A stretch of 64,000 nt of DNA from Simmondsia chinensis (GCA_018398585.1 JAGTTD010000007.1:8459320-8523319), one strand, 5' to 3'; positions 34,661-44,480 are shown, counted from the stretch's first letter. A program made the numbers and translations. Notes: a model not told the origin generated them from the sequence alone.

Positions 34661-34890
34661 GGCACCAACACGCCGTCACCGGATCCCATTAGAACTCCGA
34701 AGTTAAGTGTGCTTGGGCGAGAGTAGTACCAGGATGGGTGACCTCCTGGGAAGTCCTCACCCTCAGGTTAGGGGCACTGGGAAACAACCTCTCTTCAAGT
34801 TAACACCCTGAAGGGGGAAGGCTGTGTACATCCACCCCTCAGACCCTGCTTAGGCGGGAGCCCTTGAGGCACTGGGTATGTTCCTTTTTT
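34661..34890 (+). mobile_element. 5S-rRNA-headed SINE-like unit
   Basis: The head (34664-34758) is collinear with plant 5S rRNA from about nucleotide 13 to 107 without indels. The body and tail (34759-34889) match the 3' domain shared by the RTE LINE copies and the tail at 1634-1760: CTCAGGTTAGGGG, the stem ACCCTGAAGGGGG, AAGGCTGTGTACATCCACCCC, CAGACCCTGC, GCGGGAGCCCTTGAGGCACTGGG. It ends in a T8 run. The structure is pol III head plus LINE-related tail, as in the 5S-derived SINE3 class of animals. No unambiguous short TSD was found. A 5S pseudogene that landed beside a SINE tail by chance is the alternative. Confidence 0.68.
34664..34758 (+). pseudogene. 5S rRNA-derived sequence (nucleotides ~13-107)
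   Basis: From ACCAACAC to GGGAAGTCCTC it follows plant 5S rRNA without gaps. The internal promoter parts are recognisable: box A as AGTTAAGTGTGC (one change), the intermediate element GAGAGTAGTA and box C as GGATGGGTGACC with CTCCTGGGAAGTC. The first 12 and last 13 nucleotides of the rRNA are missing, so it cannot form the closing stem (helix I) and is not a working rRNA gene. Confidence 0.92.
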
Positions 34891-35707
34891 TTCCTACCCT
34901 CACATTCTCTCTCCTTCCCCCACACTCAAATCCTAACCCACCATGCACCACCACCCGCGATTGAGGCCTCCTTAAAACACCCCTACTACTCCAACCACCA
35001 ACTGCCGCCACCGATGCACCACCACCACCTCTGCCATTGTTTTTCTCTTCCCTTTACTTCACTTCTTCTCAAGGTATGTTTTTCTTCTTTTATTTTAAGT
35101 CTTTTTTACCTTGTTTCTTTTTGGAGAAAACATATTTCAGGGCTTTTCAAGATTTCTAGCTTAAGTGTGTTGGATTGTTGTAGATCTAAGTCCTAATTGT
35201 GAACAAAGTTGGTTTTACTTAAATATGTACTTTTCTATCTCTTTGTTCATATACCATGAAAAAATATGGTTAGTTATGCTGGGATCTTGAGCTTTAATGT
35301 CTTTATTTGCTAGATCTTAGGATAATTAGGGGTTCTTGTATGAACAATGTAGGATCCTGACTTGATTTGTTCATTTTTAAGTTTTCCTTCGATGTTCACT
35401 TGAGTTGTTCATGTTTTACGATTGACGTGTTCATCTCTATTAGATTTTAACTTAAGTTTAATTGTGCTTTCATTCTTTATTCCTATTGTTAGTCCAATGT
35501 TAGAGTTTTTACCTTATTTAAGTTTTAGGGGTAGGTTTTGATTTCACTTTCTTTTCTTTCTATCTTTTTTTTTTTGGTTTTGCTTTCTTTTCATTAGTTC
35601 ATCATTTTTTTTATAAAATTCCTAAGGCAGTTTTCGTTAGATGTAACTTATATTTCAGGGTCTCTTCTTTTTCTTTTTGTGTTGATTCAAGCTTTCTTTT
35701 TCAGGTC
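34891..35707 (+). other. Athila internal non-coding region
   Basis: CT-rich then AT-rich sequence lies between the 5S-headed unit and the third reading-frame region. A 110-codon frame at 34864-35196 is low-complexity and hydrophobic and is not supported as a gene. Several T-rich tracts (about 35530-35620) precede a TTTTTCAG splice-acceptor-like site just ahead of 35708. Confidence 0.4.
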
Positions 35708-36464
35708 ATGGCCCGTACTAAGAAAATCCACTGTAAGGAAGGGAGCAGTAGCTCCCAAACTGCTGACTTCGACACCCACATCAACACGGTCGAGATAATC
35801 GGCTAGATTGTATTTGGTGAGGATTTGAGACGGGAAGGCAATGGGGATTGGGCAATTTCGTTATATATTGATTTGGCCCTCACCAGCCGTCTTGGTAGGG
35901 GATTGGAGGATAATCCTATTTACTCCACCTTACTGAGGGGTTCTGCTCTTCCTTCAATCTCCATCATGTTGACAGTGACGACCCATTGTGCGAGGTCAAC
36001 ATCCACGGCAACCGCATCATCTTTGAGCTCATTAAGGTTGCCAAGGCTATTGGTGTCTCTCTCTTCTTTGAAAATTCTGGTTGGCTTCCTCCCGCAAACA
36101 CAACCAACTCCATGACCATTATCAACAAAATGGTGGTGGTCGTTTTGCCAAGGATAGAGTCACCACCACGAATTGATCCGCTCTTCCACCTTATATATTG
36201 TTGTTGGACACCATCCAAAAGTCCAATTTGTGGCCTGCGAAGGCTCCTGTGGAGGCAGATGTACCCGCAGTCGCCCCTGCCGGCATCAATGCCGCACCAC
36301 CACACGTGAGGGTTATCCTGGACCATCTTAAACTCATTGAGCGAAGGATAAACCGTCTCGATCTCATTCAGTATAAGGCGGATCGGGCCAATTTCATGGT
36401 GGATGAATTACGAAGAAGGCAAACCAGTGGATCTCCACCTCATTTCCCTTCCCTTGATTTTTGA
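35708..36464 (+). pseudogene. Athila third ORF region, broken
   Basis: An ATG at 35708 opens MARTKKIHCKEGSSSSQT and stops after about 32 codons. Later fragments read VNIHGNRIIFELIKVAKAIGVSLFFENSGWLPPANTTNS (about 35990-36110) and a basic coiled-coil-like RVILDHLKLIERRINRLDLIQYKAD (about 36310-36385), ending at 36464. The layout resembles the extra protein of Athila elements annotated as a putative plant transposon protein or, in some members, an envelope-like ORF. No signal peptide or membrane segment is visible. The assignment is tentative. Confidence 0.4.
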
Positions 36465-37851
36465 GCATTTTATTGTTTCTCTTGTGCTAAACACTTGTAA
36501 TGTAAATATTTATCATCCTATTAACAAGTTTATTTAGTGTTTGTCTTCTATGTCTTGTTTTATAGCTTGCAGTTTCTTCCTTTTCTTTTTAGATTTGGCC
36601 ATCATGCAGAGCTAAATATGTTAACTTCACAGCACATATACCTTAGGTTGTCTTTTTCATTTCCTTGCTTGTATTTGTTATTATTTTTTGGTTTGCATTA
36701 AAGACAATGCAAGGTTTGGGTTTGGGGATGGCATGTTTGGTTTAAACTTTTGTTTGTCCTTTTAGCATAATTTTGTTTAAATTAACTGAGTTTTGCATGA
36801 CTTAGCATAGAATTATTGTGACTTATATTGAAGTTCAAATTTGAGATGTGCTAAGACTGTTAGAATTTTTATATAATGAGATTATTCTTGGATCATACTA
36901 TTGAATTTGTTTTTTTGTCTTTAAACTAGTTTGAGAGATTATTACATTTCACCCTTAATTTTGTGACAAACCCTACATTTTAAGTTGTGATAGTGGGAAT
37001 AATTTTAGAAATTTGAATAAAACATTTTACTTGTAACGATGTTGAAATCACTAGTCTATCTCTTTTTCTTAAGTTGATTGTATTAAAAAAAAAGAGGTGT
37101 CAATGCCTGTTTAATTGGGTAAGTACATATGACTTGTTGATTCTTGTAGCCCCGTCTCTTGAACAAGTAAGCCCATAGGGGTGTTTAAACACCTGGTACC
37201 TTGAGCCAATTAGATTGGGAGCTGTCAGTCAAAAGCTCGCTACATAAGCCATAGGGAAAGCTTAAGAAGAATGAACTTCTTTAAGTCACTTTAATATGTA
37301 CCAATGCCTAGTGTGAGCGAAATATTCTTTCAAGGTATGTGCTAGTGGCAGCTTAGGTTGTGAATTTCTTTGATTCGTGCCATTAAATCCGAGGTGTGCT
37401 CTTCACTTGGTGCCATGAGCCAACTGAAACGGGAATCACCTGCCGAAAACTCGCTACATGGGTCCTAGAGAGACATACCTGACCATAAGTTACTTAAAAA
37501 AGGAAAAAGGGGGGGGGGGGGGGGGGGGGGGTGATGGGGATGAAGGAAAAAAGAAGAAAACGGGAGAGAAAAGAAAAAACTAGAGATTTCTTTATTGACT
37601 AGGGGTAATTTGTTAGGGTAACTTATTTCTTTAATTATTTTCTCTATTCATCTTAGAGATGGAAGGCTTGGAATAAGGAAAAAGGAAGAGAAGTTTTAAG
37701 CTCACTCATTGTTAAAAAGACTTGAATTATGAACACTTTAGTTGGAATGACTGTAATAATAACATTACATAAAGATTCTCCATTCTTGAGTACTCCTTCT
37801 GATATAATATTTTTCACAAGTAATTCTTTCCATTACATAATTGATTGAATT
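36465..37851 (+). other. Athila 3' non-coding region
   Basis: Near 36700-36740 the stretch AAAGACAATGCAAGG followed by TTTGGGTTTGGGG is typical of the purine-rich spacer of Athila elements. Two diverged direct repeats (near 37190-37270 and 37405-37480) share a GAGCCAA core followed by a CTCGCTACAT block. A G23 run lies at 37509-37531. No genes are seen. Confidence 0.5.
37509..37531. repeat. G23 homopolymer
   Basis: A run of 23 guanines follows AAAAA. It has the same length as the C23 run at 32532-32554. Confidence 0.95.
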
Positions 37852-39010
37852 TGTTGGATTATGGTCCCATGAAATTCGATATCCACTATAGGATGTAACC
37901 GAGTTATGTAAATTCATCAGTAACAATAGGCTGGAGCGTCTTAACTAAATGAAATGTTAAAATTGTCGGAGAATTTCTATTCGGGAAATTAGGATGTCGT
38001 TTGCTGGTTTTAGCCACCCGCCTTGTGTAGGCTCGTTGGAGGCAAACTTGTATAATTATATGCTAATTTGGGGAATAGAAATTATAGATAATTTTATCGG
38101 GTTTTAAAATGGGTAAAAGATTTGAAAAATATATTGTATTTTCGTTTGGGTAAAATAATATCAGGTTTGTTATTATTACCCGTTGGTTATTGACCTGCCC
38201 AGCTGCTCGGTAGTACTGTTGCCTGCCCAAAAAAGGGCTGCTCGCTCTGACCTGTTGTACCGCCTGCCCGATTTTGGCTGACCGCGCTGCCTGTTTGTAC
38301 CAGCCTTGCCCGAATTGCTTGATAAAGGGTACATCTGTTATTGAGTACCTCCCCCTTATCTCTCTCTCTCCCAATAAATACACAGCAGAAAAATTAGAGA
38401 GCAAAATAATGGTGAACCCTTTGTTTTGGGGTTTCTTGAAACAAAAACGCAGGGAGAGAGAAAGGAGAAAAACGGAGGAGAGAGACGACTTTCTAGTGAG
38501 AGAAAGCCCGAGGAGAGAGAAAGCCTGAAGTTCAAGGTTGGAGGCTCAAGATTAAGGAGAAGAAGACGGTGGTGAACCTTGGAGCTCGGGATGCTCGGTT
38601 CAAGGCGATGCGTTGTCCCAAACGAGGTCTTCTTCACGATTCCGGCTAGGGTTCGAGTCCCTAGGCTGTTCTTCGCCCGCATTCGCTCGGTGATAGCTTT
38701 CATCTTGTTCTTTCTCGTTTTCTTGCTTTAGTCTCTGTATTGGTTTTTCGTTTTAGACTTGATGCTCGGTCTGTGATTGTAACCCTAAATTACTGATAGT
38801 GGATTTGACTCCTCTGAAAACGGAGGCCCGTGGACTAGGACCTCGCTGAGGTGCCGAACCACGTATATCGCGTGTTCTTTCTCTTGTTTTCGTTGTTTCT
38901 GGTTTAATTTCCGCATTGTTTCGTTTGTGGGTTTTTCGTTGCTTAGTGTCGGGACAAGATCCTATTTTCGAGTTGAGTTCAGGTACGGTTTAGGGCCCCA
39001 ATTCACAACA
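37852..39010 (+). repeat. Solo LTR, probably copia (1159 bp)
   Basis: It begins TGTTGGATTATGG and ends CAATTCACAACA, flanked by a perfect 5-bp duplication gaatt (37847-37851, 39011-39015). A TATA-like CAATAAATAC near 38373 and a pattern GGCCCGTGGACTAGGA...GAACCACGTATA near 38825-38870 are like the R/U5 part of copia LTRs, compared with the one ending at 46066. No internal region remains. Its presence separates the Athila 3' spacer from its polypurine tract by 1.2 kb. Strand is inferred from the TATA position. Confidence 0.78.
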
Positions 39011-39044
39011 GAATTTTTTTATCTTTATTGGTTTGAGCTGAATC

Positions 39045-39081
39045 TTGCTCGAGGACAGGCAAGGTTTAGGTTCGGTGTTGT
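39045..39081 (+). other. Polypurine region of the Athila-like element
   Basis: CTCGAGGACAGGCAAGG followed by TTTAGGTTCGGTGTTG directly precedes the TGATGTG start of the 3' LTR. This arrangement is characteristic of Athila and related non-chromovirus gypsy elements. Confidence 0.7.
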
Positions 39082-39456
39082 TGATGTGTCTTATTTTTTA
39101 TATTTTGTACCTCATTCACATGACATATTCAACTATTATATGTTTTTTTTTTTTTTTTTTTTTTTTTTTGAAATCTAAGTACATTTAAGCTTGGAGTGCT
39201 TCAGGGCAAACAAGAGTTGAAAAGTGGCAAAATCAAGCATAAGTTGGGCATATTTGAAGATTATGTTGAGAAACCTATCCACTTGTGTAAAAGAAGGACC
39301 CATCGGGTCATAAATCGGTAACTTAAACAAATCTTGTAAGGTTTCGGGAACTAACCAACCAATCGGCACCAAGAGCCGATCGAGCGACAGGCAACAATGG
39401 CTTATTATTTACTGCCGATCGATCGGCCAACAATATTGATCGATTGGCCAATGTCA
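39082..39456 (+). repeat. 3' LTR of the Athila-like element, internally deleted
   Basis: It begins TGATGTGTC and follows the 5' LTR for about 365 bp (including a T-rich expansion at 39144-39168). It then jumps to a terminal ...ATGTCA, directly followed by the aggag duplication. About 0.9-1.1 kb of the expected LTR is missing although both ends remain. Confidence 0.75.
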
Positions 39457-39461
39457 AGGAG

Positions 39462-40018
39462 GCAGATCTGGAACCCAACGCCAGCCTCAGCAACATCATA
39501 CGAGGTCCTTTATCCCGAGAGGATCTCAGTCTATAGCTAGTCCTCACTCCGTGAATTGAGTAAGGCCTACAGGTACTCCTTTCAACCATAGTGGGGGTTT
39601 GCTCAGGCCAGGTCCCATGTTTTGTTAGATTTATCACAAAACTGGTCATGCTGCATTCTTATGCTCTTATTGCTTTGATACCACCTGCTTCCTCGATGTA
39701 TTACAAACCTTTTTTGTAATGACTATTGGAGAACCCCATGATAAAATTGGTATCTTGACTCAACAGCCTCTAACCATATGATATGATGCCAAATCCAGGC
39801 ATTCTTTGTTAACTTCGTCCCTATTGTGGTTGCAAAAGTGTGCTTGTTAATGATCTTGCTTTATTGCTTGTTACTTATGTGGGTTCCTCCTTCATACCTA
39901 CTAAATCTCGATCATTTTCCCTATATCATATCATGCTAGTCCCTACGATGGCTCATAATTTATTATCAATTCAAAAACTTTGTCAGGATAACAATTGTAT
40001 TGTACAGTTTGACTCCAA

Positions 40019-40049
<31 letters not shown>

Positions 40050-40135
40050 GTTTTGTCGAGGACAAGACTACAAAGATCCCACTCCTTCAAGTGCACAATA
40101 ACAATCCTTGCCATGGATTGTGGAGCAAAGTCTTG
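39462..40135 (+). pseudogene. Copia gag-protease remnant (second half of the split element)
   Basis: The sequence resumes the glycine/arginine-rich gag cut at 5221. A decayed zinc-knuckle segment like KTGHAAFLC (about 39620-39665) follows, then an LDSTASNHM-type protease motif (about 39755-39775) and VGSSFIPTKSRSFSLYHIMLVPTMAHNLLSIQKLCQDNNC (39867-40000). A DKTTKIPLLQVHNNN segment follows near 40060-40100. This is the copia gag-protease-pre-integrase order. A TA dinucleotide run (40018-40040) interrupts it. No integrase follows, so the element is truncated here. Confidence 0.7.
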
Positions 40136-41146
40136 ACTCAACCTTGGAGTTGAAGTAGATGAATCCCTAATGCTTCGGTCTTATGGAGGGCTATTGGGCG
40201 ATGCTGGAATTTGAGGCTGATCTACAAGCTACTGGGGAACCTCTTCCTTTTTCTTGCGCAAAAGCAGTGGCGCATACATAAGGCATGGCGCATGCTGTAG
40301 TGACATCATGGCGAGGCTAAGAAGTGGCAACTGGACCGGTTAATAAGGCCATATAGGAGGCCCCTTACCTTTATGATCCTCCTTATCAATTACGTCTTTA
40401 TTAGTTCAAACAAAGCCATATCAAAGAAGTCAAGATTTAAATGTTGGACTATCTACTGAACCAAATAATTCTTGTCCGTTCTATTCTTGGATGGTCTTGT
40501 TTTCAATTTGATCCAAAAATTTAGAACTTAAAAAATGTTCGTTACTACCTTGATCAAATCGATGATCTTTAAATGTCCAAATAAAGGATCAAGCATTGAA
40601 CAGTACAACAATTGGCTGGATACGATCTAAGCACATAACAAATTCAGTCTGAGCAAAACAAAAGGATAATGAAAAAATGAATCCAAAAAAGGAAACACGA
40701 TTGAACATTTAAAGTTCCAAAGTTTTCACTATCTTTTCTGGGAAAGTATAAAAGACCTTTTTCCACTTGCTTAATTGCTCTGACCAACCCTAGGCATTGT
40801 AGACATGTAAAGTCCTAGGCACCTAAAAGACCTACATAAAATCTCAGTGGGCTAACAATCAGGTTGATAGCCTTATCATCTGCTTCATGGATATGACTTG
40901 TTAAAAAACAAGACGAGGGTCCAAACTAAAAGCGAGCCATCTTATATTATATAGGTTATCGCCATTTTCAATCTTAGGTATCAAAGAGAGACTTTAGCTT
41001 CTCACCAAGGCAAATTTCCAATGAGAAGCAACGCATAAGTGCCTTGCCGGTTTTCATATGCCAAATAATGTTTTGTTATCTTGCCTTGCTTTCTAATAAA
41101 TTGTTACACGAGTTTCATGCTTATCTTTCCAAGCTGAATTTGCATG
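40136..41146. other. Gene-free stretch upstream of the RTM2-like gene
   Basis: No readable element domains or RNA genes were found. The last few hundred bases are the promoter region of the gene at 41256. Upstream parts may be remains of the copia element or other old repeats. Confidence 0.4.
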
Positions 41147-41156
41147 TATATATATA
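41147..41156 (+). promoter_or_regulatory. TATA box of the RTM2-like gene
   Basis: TATATATATA lies 100 bp upstream of the start codon. Transcription would begin about 30 bp downstream, giving a short leader that contains CT-rich and A-rich stretches ahead of the ATG. Confidence 0.45.
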
Positions 41157-41255
41157 CAGTCACCATTCAAGGCCAACCCATGTTAAAAACACCTCCACCC
41201 AATTGCTTATTTTCTTCCCTTTCTATCAATAGTAGAACAAGATCAAAGAAAAGTT

Positions 41256-42993
41256 ATGGAGCTTGAGTCAGAGATCAAGATTACTAGGGTCTTAGATGAT
41301 GGTGGCTCTACAGACTTGTGGACTGTCAAGGATCGAGGTGGCCCTGTTTTCTCGACTAGAGAGTCAGAGACTATGTTTACGCTTTCTGCATTGCTTAGAG
41401 GTATTTTCTTGGAAAAAAAAAACTCTGAAAGGAAATGTGTTTAAGAAAAGAAAAGGGTAGAAAGATATGATTTTTACTATATGAATAATACATGGGTAAT
41501 ATATTTTGTAATAGAACAAGAAGGGAGACATGCTAAAAATCATAATGAGTTTTGAATCTTTATACTACTATTTTTGTTCTTTTGAAAAATATTACTCTTC
41601 TTCTTTCTTTCCCAAAATGAAGTTATCTTTTTGACATAAATAGTAGCTGTTATTCTTTGATTTATCAATTTTTATATAGTTGTGTCCATTTACCTTACAC
41701 TGTATTTAAACAAAAAGATAATGACTTTTTAAAAACTTGAATGATAATCTAGGTTACAAGAGGGATAGTATCAAGATCAACGTTAATGAAGATGGGACCC
41801 TAATTGCAATTAGTGGAGAGAAGCCAGTTCAACAAATGGCAATGATCGGATTGGGATGGCTAATGTATACTAGAAGGCCTCCATCAACGTTGGGATTCAA
41901 AAAGATCTTTAGGGTTCCTCAGGGTGTTGTTGTGGATAACTTCAAGGCCAAGTTTAAGGAGGATGAATCGATCTTGACGATTTACATGCCAAAGTCGAGC
42001 AATAAAATGCTTGGAATGGAAATCGAGGAAGTAACGACTGAGGGAAGAATAAGTGATCAAAAAGTGCTGCAAGATAGAGATGAAAAAGAAGACGACAAAA
42101 AAGTTGTAGGTGAAGTAGAGACCATGAAGCGTCTTCCCGAATCAGAAAGACAAACAAGTGTTGATGAGGCGTTGGAGTCAAAGAAACTAAGGAAAGAGGA
42201 ATCCAAAGAAGAAAAAGAACAGAAAGAGACAGTTGACGAATTGATGAAGCGGGAAGTTGATGAAGTGGCAGGTCAGCAACCATCACCACAAGAGTCAATG
42301 AAGCAAAAAGAAGAAAAAGTGATGCAACCACCACCACCACAAGTAGGGTTGATGAAGCAAGAAGCAGATGAAGCGACACAACAACAACCGCCGTCACTTT
42401 CAGAGTTAACGATACAAGAAAAAGATAAAGCAATACAGCCTCCACCAGCTCCACCACTAGAATCAATCAAATTTGAAGCTGAAAAACCATCGCAACCACC
42501 ACTAGAGTCAGTGAAGCAAGAAGCAGATAAAGCAATACAACCTTCACTGCCACCGCCACCGCCACCGCCACCGCCACCGCCACTAGAGATAGAGTCAACG
42601 AAGCAAGAAGAAGATAAGGCAAGACAATCACCACCTTTAACACCACCAAAGTTGCCGAAAACAACCTCTGCACTAAAAGAAGAAGGTAAATTTGAGGAAA
42701 CACAAGTAAAAGAGCCCAAAGCCAAAGAAGAACACGAAAATGGAGATGTCGAACAATCAAAACATAGATACGAAAACAGAATCGAAGAGAAAAGGAAAGA
42801 AAAGGATCAAGAAGGAGCAACTCAAAAAGAAAGTGAAGGAAAAGAAGAACACAAGGATAACCAAGAATCTGACCAAGTAGAGAAGCCTGTGAAGACAACT
42901 ACCAAGTTTGTGCCTTGCTTCTTTGTGGGGTCAGCTTTAATTGCAACCATTGTTGCTTTAGTTGTTGGCTTTGTCAAATCTAAGAGACAATAA
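41256..42993 (+). CDS. RTM2-like small heat-shock-domain protein with C-terminal anchor (2 exons)
   Basis: Exons 41256-41400 and 41753-42993 join in frame to 461 codons; the GT at 41401 and AG at 41752 define a 352-bp intron. The join restores an alpha-crystallin (HSP20) fold at about residues 10-130 (TLSALLRGYKRDSIKINVNEDGTLIAISGEK across the junction, then FKKIFRVPQGV and ILTIYMPK). Residues about 210-348 are imperfect repeats of an ESxKQEADKAIQPPPP type with a run of 12 prolines at about 315-326. A charged E/K-rich region follows, then one membrane span at about 436-456 and a short basic tail (KSKRQ). This matches the RTM2 family, membrane-anchored phloem proteins of which Arabidopsis RTM2 restricts long-distance movement of some potyviruses; other members have no known role. 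Function here is inferred. Confidence 0.87.
42549..42582 (+). repeat. CCACCG hexamer microsatellite in the coding region
   Basis: About five and a half CCACCG units encode most of the proline run of the RTM2-like protein. Changes in unit number stay in frame, so length variation between alleles is likely. Confidence 0.85.
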
Positions 42994-43439
42994 GAGTTTG
43001 TTCTATACCAGTTTTTATTTTCAATTTGTAGTTTTTCAAAATTTGGAGGCTAACTTTTGGAAAGAAGTTTTCATTTTTTTTTTTAAAAAAGCCTAGTTTT
43101 AAAACTTAAAAAAAACACAAAATTAGAGGACATAAACAGTAAAATTTTAGTTTAAAAATTAGCCTTTGGTTTCTCGAAAATTAATAACTCAAATATACGT
43201 TCTTATTTTTCTATTATACAGTTTTTCATTCTTTTTAAAATATACCAAATTTGAATCCCTAAATTTCTTAGAATACCTTTTAGATTTTCTTTTCTTGGTT
43301 AAAAAAGGGGAAAAGGCTAAATTTAAATATGTAATTGAAGTTATTACTCTTGGCATTGGTCAAAGAAAAAATGCATTAAAGTAAATTGCATCCTCTTATG
43401 AATGCTTCAGAGCCAAGCCTTAATAACTGAGTCCTAAAT
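42994..43439. other. 3' UTR and downstream AT-rich sequence
   Basis: The likely 3' UTR of the RTM2-like gene begins here; TTTTATTTTCAATTTG near 43010 is a weak polyadenylation context. The rest is AT-rich and has no supported gene. Confidence 0.4.
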
Positions 43440-44480
43440 CTTTGGAGCGGCCATACTTCACAGTGATATAGGTAAACCCTATTGATAATATCTCTATAAC
43501 CCGGCGCTCAATGCTTTTCAGTGGGTCAATTGAAAAAAATTTTGCTCAACCTCCATTTCTTAATATTACTGCTTACCGAGCAGTGTACTCGAAATGGAAC
43601 ATTCATACATTGAAGACAGGTTTTGCTTCATTGAACTTGATACTTGGCTTTATATGAGGATTGGGTCGAGGGTGCATCCCTGGTTATTTACAATAATGGG
43701 TTTGGGATCCATCCTATTTGTTATCCTTGACACCAAGTCCCTATAAAGACTTTTTGTGAAAGGTTATGTTATAGATTCAGACTTGAACTTATAAAGTCCA
43801 TAGTGATTACCCCATTCCTTATGAGTTATTTTATTGAACTACGCCTAACATGAATGTATTTGGACTTCCCATTGTAAACCTGGTTGTACGCCTTTAAAAT
43901 CATCTCTTGATTATCACAATGTTAGAAATTGATGATATTATCTTAGGCCACAAATGAACCTCATTAAATATGTACTTTGATAACTTTGTATCTTCCTATA
44001 GAACTAAGAGTAGTAAATTCTGCAGTTATGATGGAATCAATTATAATCGTCTATTTCTTGGATTTCAAAGAAGCAACGCCTCTATCAAGCAAGAATCCTA
44101 GTTGTTTGCAGAAACACAATCTTCTTTATCAAAAATCTAACAATAATGAATTTCATAATCCATGAGTTTATTAAGGTACTTTAGAACTCTATACATTGCA
44201 TGCTAGTAAAATCTACTTGGGGTGCTGGTGTAGCCACATAACTTGCCCAAAGTAAAGGTTATATCTGGCGTTTTGCTAGTCATAGCATTTATAAAACATC
44301 CATTGACTTCTATTTGTTACAGTATGTTTATTTGGCCAAGTTAAACACTAGGATCCATTTGTATCAATACAGCAACACAATAAAAAAGCATAAACTTACT
44401 TCATCACCTTTTCCAAATAATGAGGATGTGTTAAGGAAAGTGAATTTTCATCTTGTATTATTCTTATTCCAAGAATAAAA
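43440..44480 (-). pseudogene. Copia RT end and RNase H, minus strand (detached part)
   Basis: On the minus strand, fragments run LSLTHPHYLEKVMK (about 44450-44410), TSKTPDITFTLGKLCGYTSTPSRFY and YRVLKYLNKLMDYEI (about 44270-44150), then HCDNQEMILKAYNQVYNGKSKYIHVRRSSIK and LIRNGVITMDF (about 43920-43800). This is the end of copia reverse transcriptase and its RNase H. The same strand and pol order continue at 61432-64000, where gag, integrase and the start of reverse transcriptase lie. One element was therefore split by the copia at 45149-61426. Many stops are present. Confidence 0.75.

Larger units (their letters stand above)
5222..39456 (+). mobile_element. Athila-like Ty3/gypsy element, heavily invaded
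   Basis: A 5' LTR with a TG...CA-type boundary is followed by an Athila-style primer site (8843-8863). Remnants of gag, protease, reverse transcriptase, RNase H and integrase follow in Athila order. Next come a third reading frame region, a typical upstream-of-LTR purine-rich stretch and a short 3' LTR. A 5-bp duplication, aggag, flanks the whole (5217-5221, 39457-39461) and the copia frame resumes on both sides. Its own sequence is only about 12-13 kb; the rest is later insertions: an L1, an Angela-like copia with two further elements inside it, a hAT element, an RTE LINE, a 5S-headed SINE-like unit and a solo LTR. All frames are broken. Confidence 0.8.

Noticed and set aside
34664..34758. 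Functional 5S rRNA gene
   Set aside because: The first 12 and last 13 nucleotides are missing and replaced by unrelated sequence, so the closing helix cannot form. It is also a single unit, not a tandem array.
34661..34890. Cassandra-type miniature LTR element
   Set aside because: There is no TG...CA terminal repeat pair, primer site or polypurine tract around the 5S part, and the sequence after it is a LINE/SINE tail.
40018..40040. TATA promoter at the TA dinucleotide run
   Set aside because: It is a microsatellite inside a decayed copia gag-protease frame with no gene start downstream.
41954..42898. Leucine- or glycine-rich frames of 143-170 codons on the minus strand
   Set aside because: They are reverse-complement shadows of the proline/glutamate/lysine-rich RTM2-like exon, caused by its biased codons.
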